Shown here: one piece after another, positions 41,779 through 50,184 of the stretch | Position numbering within the stretch: position 1 is the stretch's first letter | How the letters are laid out: the number at the start of each line of letters is the position of its first letter | DNA from: JAHWKI01 sp035513575 | Lineage (GTDB): Bacteria; Gemmatimonadota; Gemmatimonadetes; Longimicrobiales; RSA9 | Length of the DNA stretch: 64,000 nt | Assembly (NCBI GenBank): GCA_035513575.1 | Contig: DATKBW010000049.1 | Location: 62,001-126,000, forward strand | Direction: 5' to 3' | The notes under the pieces: model-generated | The model's database searches: none | Seen by the model: the letters and a program-made list of their open reading frames with translations, nothing else | Told to the model about the DNA's origin: nothing | Program-made: the position numbers and the translations under genes

Positions 41779-43551
41779 CTAGCGGGACGCGGACGGCGTC
41801 GGGACCGGCTCCGGACGCTCCGGTGGTGGCGCGTCCTGGGGCAGGTAATCCTCCGCGCTCAGCGGCGATGAATACTCGTACGGGCCGCGGTACACCACCG
41901 GCGTGCGCGCGAAATTCCCGTGGGGCGGCGGGGAGGGCGCGGCCCACTCGAGGGAGTTCGCGTGCCACGGGTTGGCCGGAGCCCGGGCGCCCCGGAAGAG
42001 GCTCCACAGGAAGTTGAATGCGAAGATGAACTGCGCCGCGATCAGGAGCAGCGCCGCGACGGAGATGAACGTGTTCAGCTGCTGCATCGGTCGCAGGAAC
42101 GCGTACTGGTTGGGATCGTAGATGCGGCGCATCATCCCGCCGATCCCGAGGTTGTGCATGGGGAAGAAGGTCAGGTTGAAGAACAGCACGGTGAGCCAGA
42201 AGTGCAGCTTCCCCAGGAACGGGTTCATCATCCGGCCGAACATCTTCGGATACCAGAAGGTGAGGGCGGCGAAGAGGGCGAACAGGCTGCCGCCGAACAG
42301 CACGTAATGGATGTGGCCCACCACGAAGTAGGTGTCGTGCAGGAAGATGTCGACGGGCGTCGAGGCGAGGAACACGCCGGACAGCCCGCCGATCACGAAC
42401 ATGCCGACGAACGCCAGTGCGTGCAGCATCGGCGTGTGGAAATGCAGGTCGCCGCGCCACATGGTCGCCAGCCAGTTGAAGACCTTGATGGCGGAGGGGA
42501 CCGCAATGACCATGGTCGTGGCCATGAACCCCATGCCGAGCGTCGGGTTCATGCCGCTCTGGAACATGTGATGGCCCCAGACGCCCCAGCCGAGGAACGC
42601 GATGGCGATGATCGCCAGGACCATGGCGTGATAGCCGAAGATCGGCTTCCGCGACCCGGCCGCGATGATCTCCGAGACGAATCCCATGGCGGGGAGGATC
42701 AGGATGTAGACCTCGGGGTGTCCGAAGAACCAGAAGAGGTGCTGCCAGAGCAGCGGCTCACCGCCGTACTCGGGCGAGAAGAAGGTCGTCCCGATGGTCT
42801 GATCGAAGAGCAGCAGGATCAGCGCGCCCGTGAGGACCGGGATCGCGAGCAGGATGAGCACCGCGGTGACGAAGAGGGCCCACGTCGCCAGGGGGAGGCG
42901 GAACCAGGTCATGCCCGGCGCCCGCATGTTGATCACGGTGGTGATGTAGTTGACGGCGCCCATGAGGGATGAGAACCCCAGCACGATCATGGAGATCAGC
43001 CAGAGCTGCTGCCCCATGTAGACGCCGGAGAATTCCGGGTTCGCCGACAGCGGCGGATACTGCGTCCACCCCGCGCCCGAGTGGCCGCCGGCCACGAAGA
43101 AGCCGGAGATCATGAGCAATCCGGCGGGGAAGGCGGTCCAGAAGGAGGCCATGTTGAGCTTCGGGAACGCCATGTCCGGCGCCCCGATCTGAAGCGGGAT
43201 CAGGTAGTTGGCGTACACCCCGACCAGCAGCGGCATGATCGCGAAGAAGATCATGATGGTGCCGTGCATGGTGACCGCGGAGTTGTAGAACTCCGGCAGG
43301 ATGATCCCCTGGTTCACCATGGTCTCGGGGAGAAGCCCTCCGCCGGGCAGGGGCATTTCCGGGTTGGAGGGCCAGCCGAGCTGCCACCGGATCACCGCCG
43401 CGAGCAGTCCCCCGACCAGCAGGAAGAACAGGCTCATGAACATGAACTGGATCCCGATGATCTTGTGGTCCGTCGAGAAGATGTACTTCCTCACGAACGA
43501 CCGATCATCGTGGTGCACAGCCGGGGTCGCGTGCGCTTCCGTGGTTGCCAT
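41779..43551 (-). CDS. ctaD: Cytochrome c oxidase subunit I (aa3 type, first copy)
   Basis: Catalytic heme-copper subunit, 590 residues, twelve membrane helices. The active-site stretch FGHPEVYILILPAMG contains the Glu of the D-channel and the His-Tyr pair that cross-links at CuB, marking an A-type proton-pumping oxidase. The further His-His pair of CuB (GHHMF) and the heme a/a3 His region (DTYFVVGHIHYVL) are intact. The C-terminus ends in a Pro-rich tail. Paralogue at 57797-59605 differs clearly in sequence, so the two were not recently duplicated. Confidence 0.96.
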   Translation of the reverse strand: MATTEAHATPAVHHDDRSFVRKYIFSTDHKIIGIQFMFMSLFFLLVGGLLAAVIRWQLGWPSNPEMPLPGGGLLPETMVNQGIILPEFYNSAVTMHGTIMIFFAIMPLLVGVYANYLIPLQIGAPDMAFPKLNMASFWTAFPAGLLMISGFFVAGGHSGAGWTQYPPLSANPEFSGVYMGQQLWLISMIVLGFSSLMGAVNYITTVINMRAPGMTWFRLPLATWALFVTAVLILLAIPVLTGALILLLFDQTIGTTFFSPEYGGEPLLWQHLFWFFGHPEVYILILPAMGFVSEIIAAGSRKPIFGYHAMVLAIIAIAFLGWGVWGHHMFQSGMNPTLGMGFMATTMVIAVPSAIKVFNWLATMWRGDLHFHTPMLHALAFVGMFVIGGLSGVFLASTPVDIFLHDTYFVVGHIHYVLFGGSLFALFAALTFWYPKMFGRMMNPFLGKLHFWLTVLFFNLTFFPMHNLGIGGMMRRIYDPNQYAFLRPMQQLNTFISVAALLLIAAQFIFAFNFLWSLFRGARAPANPWHANSLEWAAPSPPPHGNFARTPVVYRGPYEYSSPLSAEDYLPQDAPPPERPEPVPTPSASR

Positions 43552-43572
43552 TCCTGCGCTCCGGTTCGGGAT

Positions 43573-44238
43573 CTAGTCCGCGGTCGGGTTCATGTCCTGC
43601 TGCCACGCCTCGAAATCCGCGGCGCTGTGCACCACCAGGGTACCGCGCATCCGCGTGTGCCCCGTGCCGCACAGCTCCGCGCAGGCCAGCTCGTACTCGC
43701 CCGGCTCCGTCGCCTCGAACCAGAGCGTCTGGTCCATGCCGGGCACCGCGTCCTGCTTCACCCGCAAGTGCGGCAGGAAGAAGGAGTGGATGACGTCCTC
43801 GGCCGAGAGGTGCACCAGAACGGGCTGCGACACGGGCACGTGGAGCTGATTGCGGCGCTGAAAATCGTCACCCGTGCCGAGCCGCCCATCGGCGCCGGGG
43901 TAGGTGACCGTCCACTCGAACTGCGACGCATGCACCGCGATCTCGAAGCCGGGCGCGGGGAACCGCGCCGGGCTCTTGATCCGCGACCACGGCCCGAAGC
44001 TCATGGCGCCGAGGGCGATCACGAGGATGAACGGGATCGTGGTCCAGACGGCTTCGACCTTCCAGTTCCCGTGAATGTGCTCGGCCTTCCTCCCCTCCCG
44101 GTGGCGGTAGCGGAACGCGAACCACACGAGCGCGGCCTCGACGATCAGGAAGATGATCCCCGTGATCACCAGGATGAGGTAGAACAGGGCATCGATCTCC
44201 CCACCGAACGTCGACACGTCTATCGGCAGCCACGGCAT
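43573..44238 (-). CDS. ctaC: Cytochrome c oxidase subunit II without heme c
   Basis: 221 residues: two membrane helices (ALFYLILVITGIIFLIVEA, TTIPFILVIALGAMSF), then the periplasmic cupredoxin domain with the CuA ligands in DVIHSFFLPHLRVKQD and CAELCGTGHTRM. There is no lipobox and no CxxCH, unlike the subunit II at 59.6 kb. Electrons must therefore come from a separate cytochrome c, plausibly those encoded just upstream (45.1-48.3 kb). It is first of the I-II-III-IV set in transcription order. Confidence 0.94.
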   Translation of the reverse strand: MPWLPIDVSTFGGEIDALFYLILVITGIIFLIVEAALVWFAFRYRHREGRKAEHIHGNWKVEAVWTTIPFILVIALGAMSFGPWSRIKSPARFPAPGFEIAVHASQFEWTVTYPGADGRLGTGDDFQRRNQLHVPVSQPVLVHLSAEDVIHSFFLPHLRVKQDAVPGMDQTLWFEATEPGEYELACAELCGTGHTRMRGTLVVHSAADFEAWQQDMNPTAD

Positions 44239-44265
44239 ACCGCCTCCGGGGTTGGGGAGTGAGCC

Positions 44266-45120
44266 TCAGTGGCCGCCGGCGGCCACCCGCGGGCCGTGCG
44301 CGCCGTGCAGATCGATCGGCTCGCCCAGCGGAACGACCGCGCCCGCCATGTCGGCCGTGTACCGGAAATCGGCCGTCGCATCGCCCGACGCCGCCACGGC
44401 CACGTTCTGCGTCTGCGTCCCGTAGAGCTCGTGCCAGGTCTCGATCACGTAGTCGCCCGGTGGCAGGTTCTCGATCTCGAAGCGGCCATCATCGCCCGTG
44501 ACCGCGAAGTACGGGTGGTCCTGGACGCCGATGTACGCCTCCATCCAGCCGTGCACGTCGCACGTGACCGGGATCATCACCTCTGCCCGGGAGAACGTCC
44601 GGTCGGTGGTCATGTTCGTGGGCTGGCTCACGTTGAACCCGCGCTGCTCCGTGGGCCTCGCGTTGATGTTGTGGAGCAGGCCGTCGGAGTTGCGGATCGT
44701 GAGCGTCTGCCCCGTCTGTACGCCCACCACGTGGGGATCGTAGACGCACCCGTCCTGATCCAGCTCGACCGCCTCCGAGCGCGCGGGCCACGAGCCCTCC
44801 GGCAGCCCTTCACTGACCCGAACGAAAACATTCCTCAGCCCGCCACCCTCGCCGACGACGGCCTTGCGGCGCGTCGGCTGGGCGTCATGCTTCTCCGCGC
44901 AGGTCGGCTCATCGCTCATGTCGATCGGCTCGCCGGCGGGCGGCTGCCCCTCGAAGGACACCACCCCGCCGATGCGTCCGGCGGTCGCGGCATCGACCTG
45001 CACCTCGTCCGCGGCCGGCGCCCCCCCGCTCGCCTGGTCGCCGCCGTCGCCGCCGCACGCCGGGGCGAGCAGCACCGCCGGCAGGATGAACAATCCGATA
45101 CGCGTGCTTCCGTGCTTCAT
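44266..45120 (-). CDS. Lipoprotein with carboxypeptidase-regulatory-like domain
   Basis: 284 residues with a lipobox (LLAPACGG). The C-terminal part is a CarboxypepD_reg/cupredoxin-like beta domain (GRFEIENLPPGDYVIETWHE) and the middle has TCDVHGWMEAYIGV with Cys/His as in plastocyanin-like domains (also DGLLHNINARP). It resembles the methylamine-utilisation/plastocyanin-type proteins near cytochrome clusters. Whether copper is bound is uncertain: a His (LLHNI), Cys and His (TCDVHGW) are present. It is placed between cytochrome genes and the oxidase, suggesting a periplasmic electron carrier or Cu chaperone. Confidence 0.65.
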   Translation of the reverse strand: MKHGSTRIGLFILPAVLLAPACGGDGGDQASGGAPAADEVQVDAATAGRIGGVVSFEGQPPAGEPIDMSDEPTCAEKHDAQPTRRKAVVGEGGGLRNVFVRVSEGLPEGSWPARSEAVELDQDGCVYDPHVVGVQTGQTLTIRNSDGLLHNINARPTEQRGFNVSQPTNMTTDRTFSRAEVMIPVTCDVHGWMEAYIGVQDHPYFAVTGDDGRFEIENLPPGDYVIETWHELYGTQTQNVAVAASGDATADFRYTADMAGAVVPLGEPIDLHGAHGPRVAAGGH

Positions 45121-45123
45121 GAC

Positions 45124-46734
45124 CTACGCTCCTTCCAGAAGGGTTTCAGTTTCCCGGCGGGCCGCTCCTCCGGTTTGCCGTGCCCGCGCCACGACCCCCA
45201 GCCCGAGCAACGCCGTCAGGAGAGCGGCGGCGACCGGGACGATGTAGACCGACGCCGATGCGGGCCGGTCGAGATACAGGAAGTACCAGGAAGAGATGGA
45301 CCCGCGATGTCCGGCCTCGCCGCTCGATCCGTCCTGCGCGAAGAAGGCGATGGGGATCGCCTCACCGGTGGGCATGGCCAGCCGTCGCTCGGGATCGGCC
45401 GTCTCGAGTGGTCGCCGAATCACCAGTCGCCACTGCCCGTCCTCGAACTCGGCGCTGGCCCGGGGCGAGGCGTCGTCGGCCGGGAGGATCTCGACCTCAT
45501 CGAGACCGCGGCCGAGGGCCTCCCGCAGCACTTCCGTGTCGCTTTGCCAGCGCCACAGGTAGGCGGGCCTCGACGGATCTCCGCCGAGGAAATAGGGCAG
45601 GTCGCGTCCTTCGGGCATGGTCGTCGGGAACTGGACCGTGAACACGTCCGGGGAGGACGGTGCCGGGGGTTCGCCCTCGCGCGGCTCCATGATGTCGGTG
45701 AGCAGACGCCGCCACTCTTCCCAGGCCGGGTCCGGGCTGCGGGAGGGGTCGTGCCAGGTGAGCCTCAGGGCCAGCTCCTCGCCATCGTGCAGGGCCTGGA
45801 CCCATACGCCGTCCACGGTGGGGGAGAACCAGCGCGGCTCCACGATGATCTGGCCGACCAGCGGGATGTAGTAGCGATCCGTGTCGTCCCAGGCCTCGTC
45901 GGACGGACCGGAAGGGAGCGCTCCGCCGACCAGTCCCGCACGCACCACCTCCCGCACGTCCGGGCTCGACTCCGGCGCGAGGCTCCGCACGTACAGTGCG
46001 ACGTGCCAGAGCTGCTCGTCGGTGATGATCCCACCCGAGATCAGGTCCGAGAAGGACGGCATGGGCGTGCCGTCCAGCCCGGTGAGGAGGCGGGTGTAGA
46101 CGGCCTCGACGGAGCCGCCCCCGTTGAAGAACCACGGCTCGGTCAGGTCTGCGGGGCGGATGGGGAAGCCCCGGTCATCCGTCTGGGTCGGCGCCGAGGG
46201 CCCGTCCCCGCGACCGGCCTGTCCGTGGCACTTCCAGCATTCCACGCTCTGGTAGATCTCGCGGCCCTCCTCGACGGCATCCCGGGACATGCCCGGCGCC
46301 CGGCCGACATCGAGCCGCTCCGGTGCGTCCTCCATGGCGAAGAAGCGCGAGAACGTCTTGAGGTAGTCCACCAGGTTCGCCCGGTCCCGGCGCGAGAGAC
46401 GCCCCTTCCAGCCGGGCATCGCGGTGCCGGGCATCCCCTCGTCGATGACGCGCAGGATGTCGGCGTCGGTCGGGAGGGCGCCGGAAGGCGTGGTGCGAAT
46501 CTGATACCGGGCGTCGCGGAAGTCACGGGGGCGGGGCAGCATCCAGTCCGCGGCCGGGCCTTCCCCGTCGCCCTCGACACCGTGGCAGCCGGCGCACCAT
46601 TTCTGGTACGGCGCCCGTCCGGGGTGCTCGCCCCCGGGCTGCTGGCCGCCGAGGGCCGCGGGAGAGGCGAGCGCGGCCGCGACGGCGAACGCGGAGAGGG
46701 GGCCGATCGCACCGCGGTGCAGAAACGGTCGCAT
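45124..46734 (-). CDS. Diheme cytochrome c with ethylbenzene-dehydrogenase-type heme domain
   Basis: 536 residues. After a signal peptide come two class I cytochrome c modules, hemes at CAGCHG (about 48-53) and CWKCHG (about 151-156), each with a downstream Met. From about residue 255 the sequence changes to a domain like the gamma subunit of ethylbenzene dehydrogenase (WVQALHDGEELALRLTWHD, AEFEDGQWRLVIRRPL), which can hold a heme b. A C-terminal helix anchors it (YIVPVAAALLTALLGLGVV). Its ATG overlaps the previous stop (TGATG). Likely a membrane-tethered periplasmic electron carrier of the CydA-like complex. Confidence 0.8.
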   Translation of the reverse strand: MRPFLHRGAIGPLSAFAVAAALASPAALGGQQPGGEHPGRAPYQKWCAGCHGVEGDGEGPAADWMLPRPRDFRDARYQIRTTPSGALPTDADILRVIDEGMPGTAMPGWKGRLSRRDRANLVDYLKTFSRFFAMEDAPERLDVGRAPGMSRDAVEEGREIYQSVECWKCHGQAGRGDGPSAPTQTDDRGFPIRPADLTEPWFFNGGGSVEAVYTRLLTGLDGTPMPSFSDLISGGIITDEQLWHVALYVRSLAPESSPDVREVVRAGLVGGALPSGPSDEAWDDTDRYYIPLVGQIIVEPRWFSPTVDGVWVQALHDGEELALRLTWHDPSRSPDPAWEEWRRLLTDIMEPREGEPPAPSSPDVFTVQFPTTMPEGRDLPYFLGGDPSRPAYLWRWQSDTEVLREALGRGLDEVEILPADDASPRASAEFEDGQWRLVIRRPLETADPERRLAMPTGEAIPIAFFAQDGSSGEAGHRGSISSWYFLYLDRPASASVYIVPVAAALLTALLGLGVVARARQTGGAARRETETLLEGA

Positions 46735-47528
46735 CAGTGCTCTCCTCCACCGGCGCCCGCGTGCTCCCAGGTGCGGGGCGAGAGTCCCGTCTGCTCGTAG
46801 AGGAAGATGATGGTCGCCCAGATCTCGTCCTGGGTCAGGAAATCCTCCCAGACCGGCATGGCCGAGTTCCACGGCGTCCCTTCCCTCGGGAGGCCGCGGC
46901 CACCCTTGGCGATCCGCCAGAACACATAGGACTCGGTCAGGTCCTTGAGCGTGGACGTGAGGTCGATCGGTGCGGGATTGAAACCGTGGGCGAAATGACC
47001 GTCGGCGGCCAGCGCGTCGCCGTGACAGGGGAGGCAGTTGCGGTAGTAGACCGCCTTGCCCACCTCGTAGTGCTCGGCCAGGGAGCCACGGGAGCGGAGC
47101 GGGTTCTCGAGCCCGTCCAGCGTCATGCCGGCGCCGCGGAAGGTGATCGTCGAGGGCGGCGCGGGGTGAATGGAACGGAGCCCGGCCGGCGCGGCCACGG
47201 TCTGCCGGACCTGCCCGAAGGCCACCACCCCCACCAGGATCGGGATGATCACGAGCAACGCCATCCGCAGGACGCGCTTCTCCGGCTCCACGAGCACCGC
47301 CCCGATGGGGCGCCTGAACTCGCGCCAGCGCTCCTCGTTCCCGCTCACGTAGATCAGCACGCCGACGAGCACCGTGATCATGTACTGGAGGAGCACGGAC
47401 CCCGGCACCGGCGCCGACGCGATGCCGAGGAGCGGCGGAATGTAGGCGATGCCGAACTCGAACAGCGCGTAGGCCGCGAGCAGGACCGCCGCGGCCTGGC
47501 CCAGCGGGTGCCTCAGGTAGCGCATCAT
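46734..47528 (-). CDS. Membrane-anchored monoheme cytochrome c
   Basis: 264 residues: three N-terminal membrane helices (AAAVLLAAYALFEFGIAYI, LLQYMITVLVGVLIYVSG, LLVIIPILVGVVAFGQV) and a C-terminal periplasmic cytochrome c domain with CLPCHG (about 164-169) and a later Met ligand candidate (WNSAMPVWEDFL). The helix-rich front end is unusual for a simple cytochrome c and suggests it is an integral subunit. Overlaps its upstream neighbour by 4 bp and its downstream neighbour by 1 bp, so all three cytochromes are coupled. Confidence 0.85.
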   Translation of the reverse strand: MMRYLRHPLGQAAAVLLAAYALFEFGIAYIPPLLGIASAPVPGSVLLQYMITVLVGVLIYVSGNEERWREFRRPIGAVLVEPEKRVLRMALLVIIPILVGVVAFGQVRQTVAAPAGLRSIHPAPPSTITFRGAGMTLDGLENPLRSRGSLAEHYEVGKAVYYRNCLPCHGDALAADGHFAHGFNPAPIDLTSTLKDLTESYVFWRIAKGGRGLPREGTPWNSAMPVWEDFLTQDEIWATIIFLYEQTGLSPRTWEHAGAGGGEH

Positions 47529-48343
47529 GCTCCCCCCTCCTCGGCGAGGAATCGGACGAGCGCCTCCAGCTGCGCCGCGGTCATCTGCTGGCCGAAGTTC
47601 GCCGGCATCGTGCCGGCCACGGCCTCGTAGCCCGCCGCCGTGTCCGCGTTGGGCTCGAGGATCGCGCGCCGGATGTAGTCGGCGTCACGGCGCGCGCCGG
47701 GGCCGTCCAGCGGAGGACCGATGGGGCCGCCCTCCCCCCGGAGCCGGTGGCAGGCCTGGCAGGCGTGCTCGCGGAAGATCGTCATCGGGTCGAGGCTGCC
47801 GCCGCCGTTCCCGGCCGCCGGGCTCGTCCCGGCCCCCGCGGCCGAGCCAGGAGTGGTCGCCGCGGGCAGCTCGCCGAGATCGATGTCGGACGCCTCGACG
47901 GTGACCTCCCCGCCCTCGCTCTGCAGGAAGGCCACGATGGACCAGATCTGCGCGTCCGACAGGGTGCGCCGCATGTCCGGCATGATGTTCTGGTACCCCT
48001 CGACCACGTACGCGCCGGGGTCGATCATGGACGTGTGCAGATACGCCTTGCAGTCCTGGGCGGGAACCCGCCCGCTGCACCGAGCGCCGATCGGCCCGGA
48101 GCCGCCCTCGTCCGTTAGCAGGCTCGGCGCGCGGGTTCCCAGCCCGTGACAGGCCACGCACCCGCCCGCTCCCTGGTAGAGGCGCTCGCCCGCCTCCACG
48201 AGCTCGTCCGTGGTGACCTCGCCGCTGAACGTCAGCTCCTCGGGGACCTCCGACTCCACCTGGGGAATCCAGGCGGCGACCAGCGTGTAGAGCGTGACGG
48301 TCACCAGCACGACCAGGAGGACCTTGAGGTTCGTCCACCACAT
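47525..48343 (-). CDS. Membrane-anchored diheme cytochrome c
   Basis: 272 residues: one N-terminal helix (LKVLLVVLVTVTLYTLVAAW), then two cytochrome c domains with hemes at CVACHG (about 62-67) and CQACHR (about 198-203), joined by a Gly/Ala/Pro-rich linker (ATTPGSAAGAGTSP). Met ligand candidates are NIMPDMRRT and GTMPANFGQ. Starts 3 bp after the CydA-like stop, with GGAGG upstream of ATG 48343. Probably receives electrons from the CydA-like subunit. Confidence 0.87.
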   Translation of the reverse strand: MWWTNLKVLLVVLVTVTLYTLVAAWIPQVESEVPEELTFSGEVTTDELVEAGERLYQGAGGCVACHGLGTRAPSLLTDEGGSGPIGARCSGRVPAQDCKAYLHTSMIDPGAYVVEGYQNIMPDMRRTLSDAQIWSIVAFLQSEGGEVTVEASDIDLGELPAATTPGSAAGAGTSPAAGNGGGSLDPMTIFREHACQACHRLRGEGGPIGPPLDGPGARRDADYIRRAILEPNADTAAGYEAVAGTMPANFGQQMTAAQLEALVRFLAEEGGA

Positions 48344-48345
48344 GC

Positions 48346-50184
48346 TCAGATCCTCCCCGTCCCGGGCTCGAGCCCGCCGACCGCGGGGACCGGATCGCGA
48401 CCGGGGACGCGGTCCGGCTTCGGCACCAGCGCGGGCTTCTCGACGAGCCCGCCGAGCCAGAAGATGAAGGCCAGCATGCCCAGGAAGATCAGCACGCACG
48501 CGGTGATGACGCGGGCCGCTTCGCCGAGGGCGGGCGTCACGGCCCACGGGGAGGTGTCGCGGATGACCTCGAACACGTGCCAGTGCTGGCGGATCCCGCT
48601 GCGGGCGAAGCCCATGAGGCCCATGAGCCACGTGAACGTGACCAGCAGGATGAACAGCGCGTACTGCGACCGGTCGGGCATCCTGCCCCAGCGGATCTCG
48701 CCGCGGGACTCCGCGCCCCGGGCCATGGCGACATCGAGCCCCAGCACGACCACGATCGTGACCAGCACCGCGACCACCTGGTAGACCGAGAAGCCGATGC
48801 GCACGATCGCCGAGACATAGTAGCCGTACACGCCGTAGAAGAGGACGACCGCCGCGGCCAGCGCGAACATCACGCCCTGGAGCAGCGTCGCCCGCGGGGC
48901 CCAGGACACCGTGGGGCGGCGGTTCGCGCGGCGGTAGAGGAGGAAGGAGAGGAACGTGGTGAGGATCATGAGGTTCACCGCGGTGTTCTTCGCGCTCATG
49001 ACGCCGAGGACGCCCAGGAACGGGTGATGGGTGCCGCCCATGGCGGCGAGCTCCTGCCGGTTCGCGATCATGGTGTGCGGTGTGGCCCAGACGATCACGC
49101 CCAGGACCAGCACGAGGAGCATCCACTTGATGTAGGGCGTGAACCGCTCGGCGCCGGGGATGCGACCCATGCCGATCCAGAGGTAGTAGTTCCCGGCGAG
49201 GAAGAGCACGCCGATGAGGAAGGCCTGGATGATCCAGAGCCAGCTCATGAACCCGCCCATCATCGTGATGCCCATCTGCTGGTTGTACTCGTAGATCTCG
49301 CGCCCCAGCCAGTAGCCCGCGAAGGGCAGCACGATCAGCGCGCCGATGGCGATGAAGTTGCCGACATAGCCCATCCAGTCGTAATGGGCTCGCTCCTCTT
49401 CCGTCCGCGCCGCCAGGAACTTGTACGCCGCGTAGCCACCCACCACCGCGCCGCCGAACACGATATTAGCGATCAGGCGGTGGATGTTGATCGGCATCCA
49501 GGTGGCGTTGGTGATGGCCACGAACAGGTCGATCTCCGACGCGGGCGTGGCCGCGGTCACGCCGGCGGGCGGGCTCATCATGTACGAGAGCCACGAGTCG
49601 GCGATGAACATGACCGCCGTGCCCCACACGTTGAGCAGGATGCCGAGCCCCCAGTGCCCGAGCTTGGCCCGACCCTCGCTCCACCGCTCCCAGCCGTAGT
49701 AGTACAGGTAGAGCGTGAAGGACTCGATGAAGAAGAGGCCCACGTAGATCCACATGGAGACCTCGAAGATCTCCGAGAGGTGGCCCCAGAACCGCGGGTA
49801 CAGGGTCGTCAGGAAGAAGACCAGGACTGCGCCCCACATGGCCGTGGCGGAGTACGCGATGAGGAGCAGGCGCGTGAACTCCTTCGCCAGCCGGTCGTAG
49901 CGCTCGTCCTTGCCGACGATCCCCACCGCCTCCACCACGACGGCGAACATGGGCACGCCCAGCACGAACGCCGCGAACATCAGGTGCACCTGCGCGGCCA
50001 CCCAGACCGCGACGCGCCCGCCCACCACCGGGAAATCGCCGTACTGCCGCGCGGCCTCCTGCGCCGCCCCGGGGTCCGGCGCCAGAAGGAGCGCGCCGCC
50101 GGCCAGCGCCGCCGCCCCCAGCCAGCACGCGGGGGCGATGCGCCCCTGCCCCCACTCCGGACGGACCCGCCGCCACTCGTTCAT
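48346..50184 (-). CDS. CydA-like membrane oxidoreductase subunit, no CydB nearby
   Basis: 612 residues and about 13 membrane helices, related to subunit I of cytochrome bd. Aligned by eye to E. coli CydA: His67 (QVHLMF) corresponds to His19, Glu154 (FFIESFTLYL) to Glu107 and His235 (INIHRLIAN) to the heme b558 ligand His186. At the position of Glu99, a heme d-site residue, there is Ile146. No cydB or cydX follows; instead three cytochromes c do. An extra N-terminal hydrophobic segment precedes the CydA part. I infer quinol oxidation with c-type cytochromes as acceptors rather than an oxygen-reducing bd oxidase, like CydA-like proteins described in nitrifiers such as Nitrospira. Confidence 0.75.
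   Translation of the reverse strand: MNEWRRVRPEWGQGRIAPACWLGAAALAGGALLLAPDPGAAQEAARQYGDFPVVGGRVAVWVAAQVHLMFAAFVLGVPMFAVVVEAVGIVGKDERYDRLAKEFTRLLLIAYSATAMWGAVLVFFLTTLYPRFWGHLSEIFEVSMWIYVGLFFIESFTLYLYYYGWERWSEGRAKLGHWGLGILLNVWGTAVMFIADSWLSYMMSPPAGVTAATPASEIDLFVAITNATWMPINIHRLIANIVFGGAVVGGYAAYKFLAARTEEERAHYDWMGYVGNFIAIGALIVLPFAGYWLGREIYEYNQQMGITMMGGFMSWLWIIQAFLIGVLFLAGNYYLWIGMGRIPGAERFTPYIKWMLLVLVLGVIVWATPHTMIANRQELAAMGGTHHPFLGVLGVMSAKNTAVNLMILTTFLSFLLYRRANRRPTVSWAPRATLLQGVMFALAAAVVLFYGVYGYYVSAIVRIGFSVYQVVAVLVTIVVVLGLDVAMARGAESRGEIRWGRMPDRSQYALFILLVTFTWLMGLMGFARSGIRQHWHVFEVIRDTSPWAVTPALGEAARVITACVLIFLGMLAFIFWLGGLVEKPALVPKPDRVPGRDPVPAVGGLEPGTGRI

Noticed and set aside
48346..50184. Ordinary cytochrome bd oxidase
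   Set aside because: No cydB, a residue of the heme d site is replaced, and c-type cytochromes follow instead.
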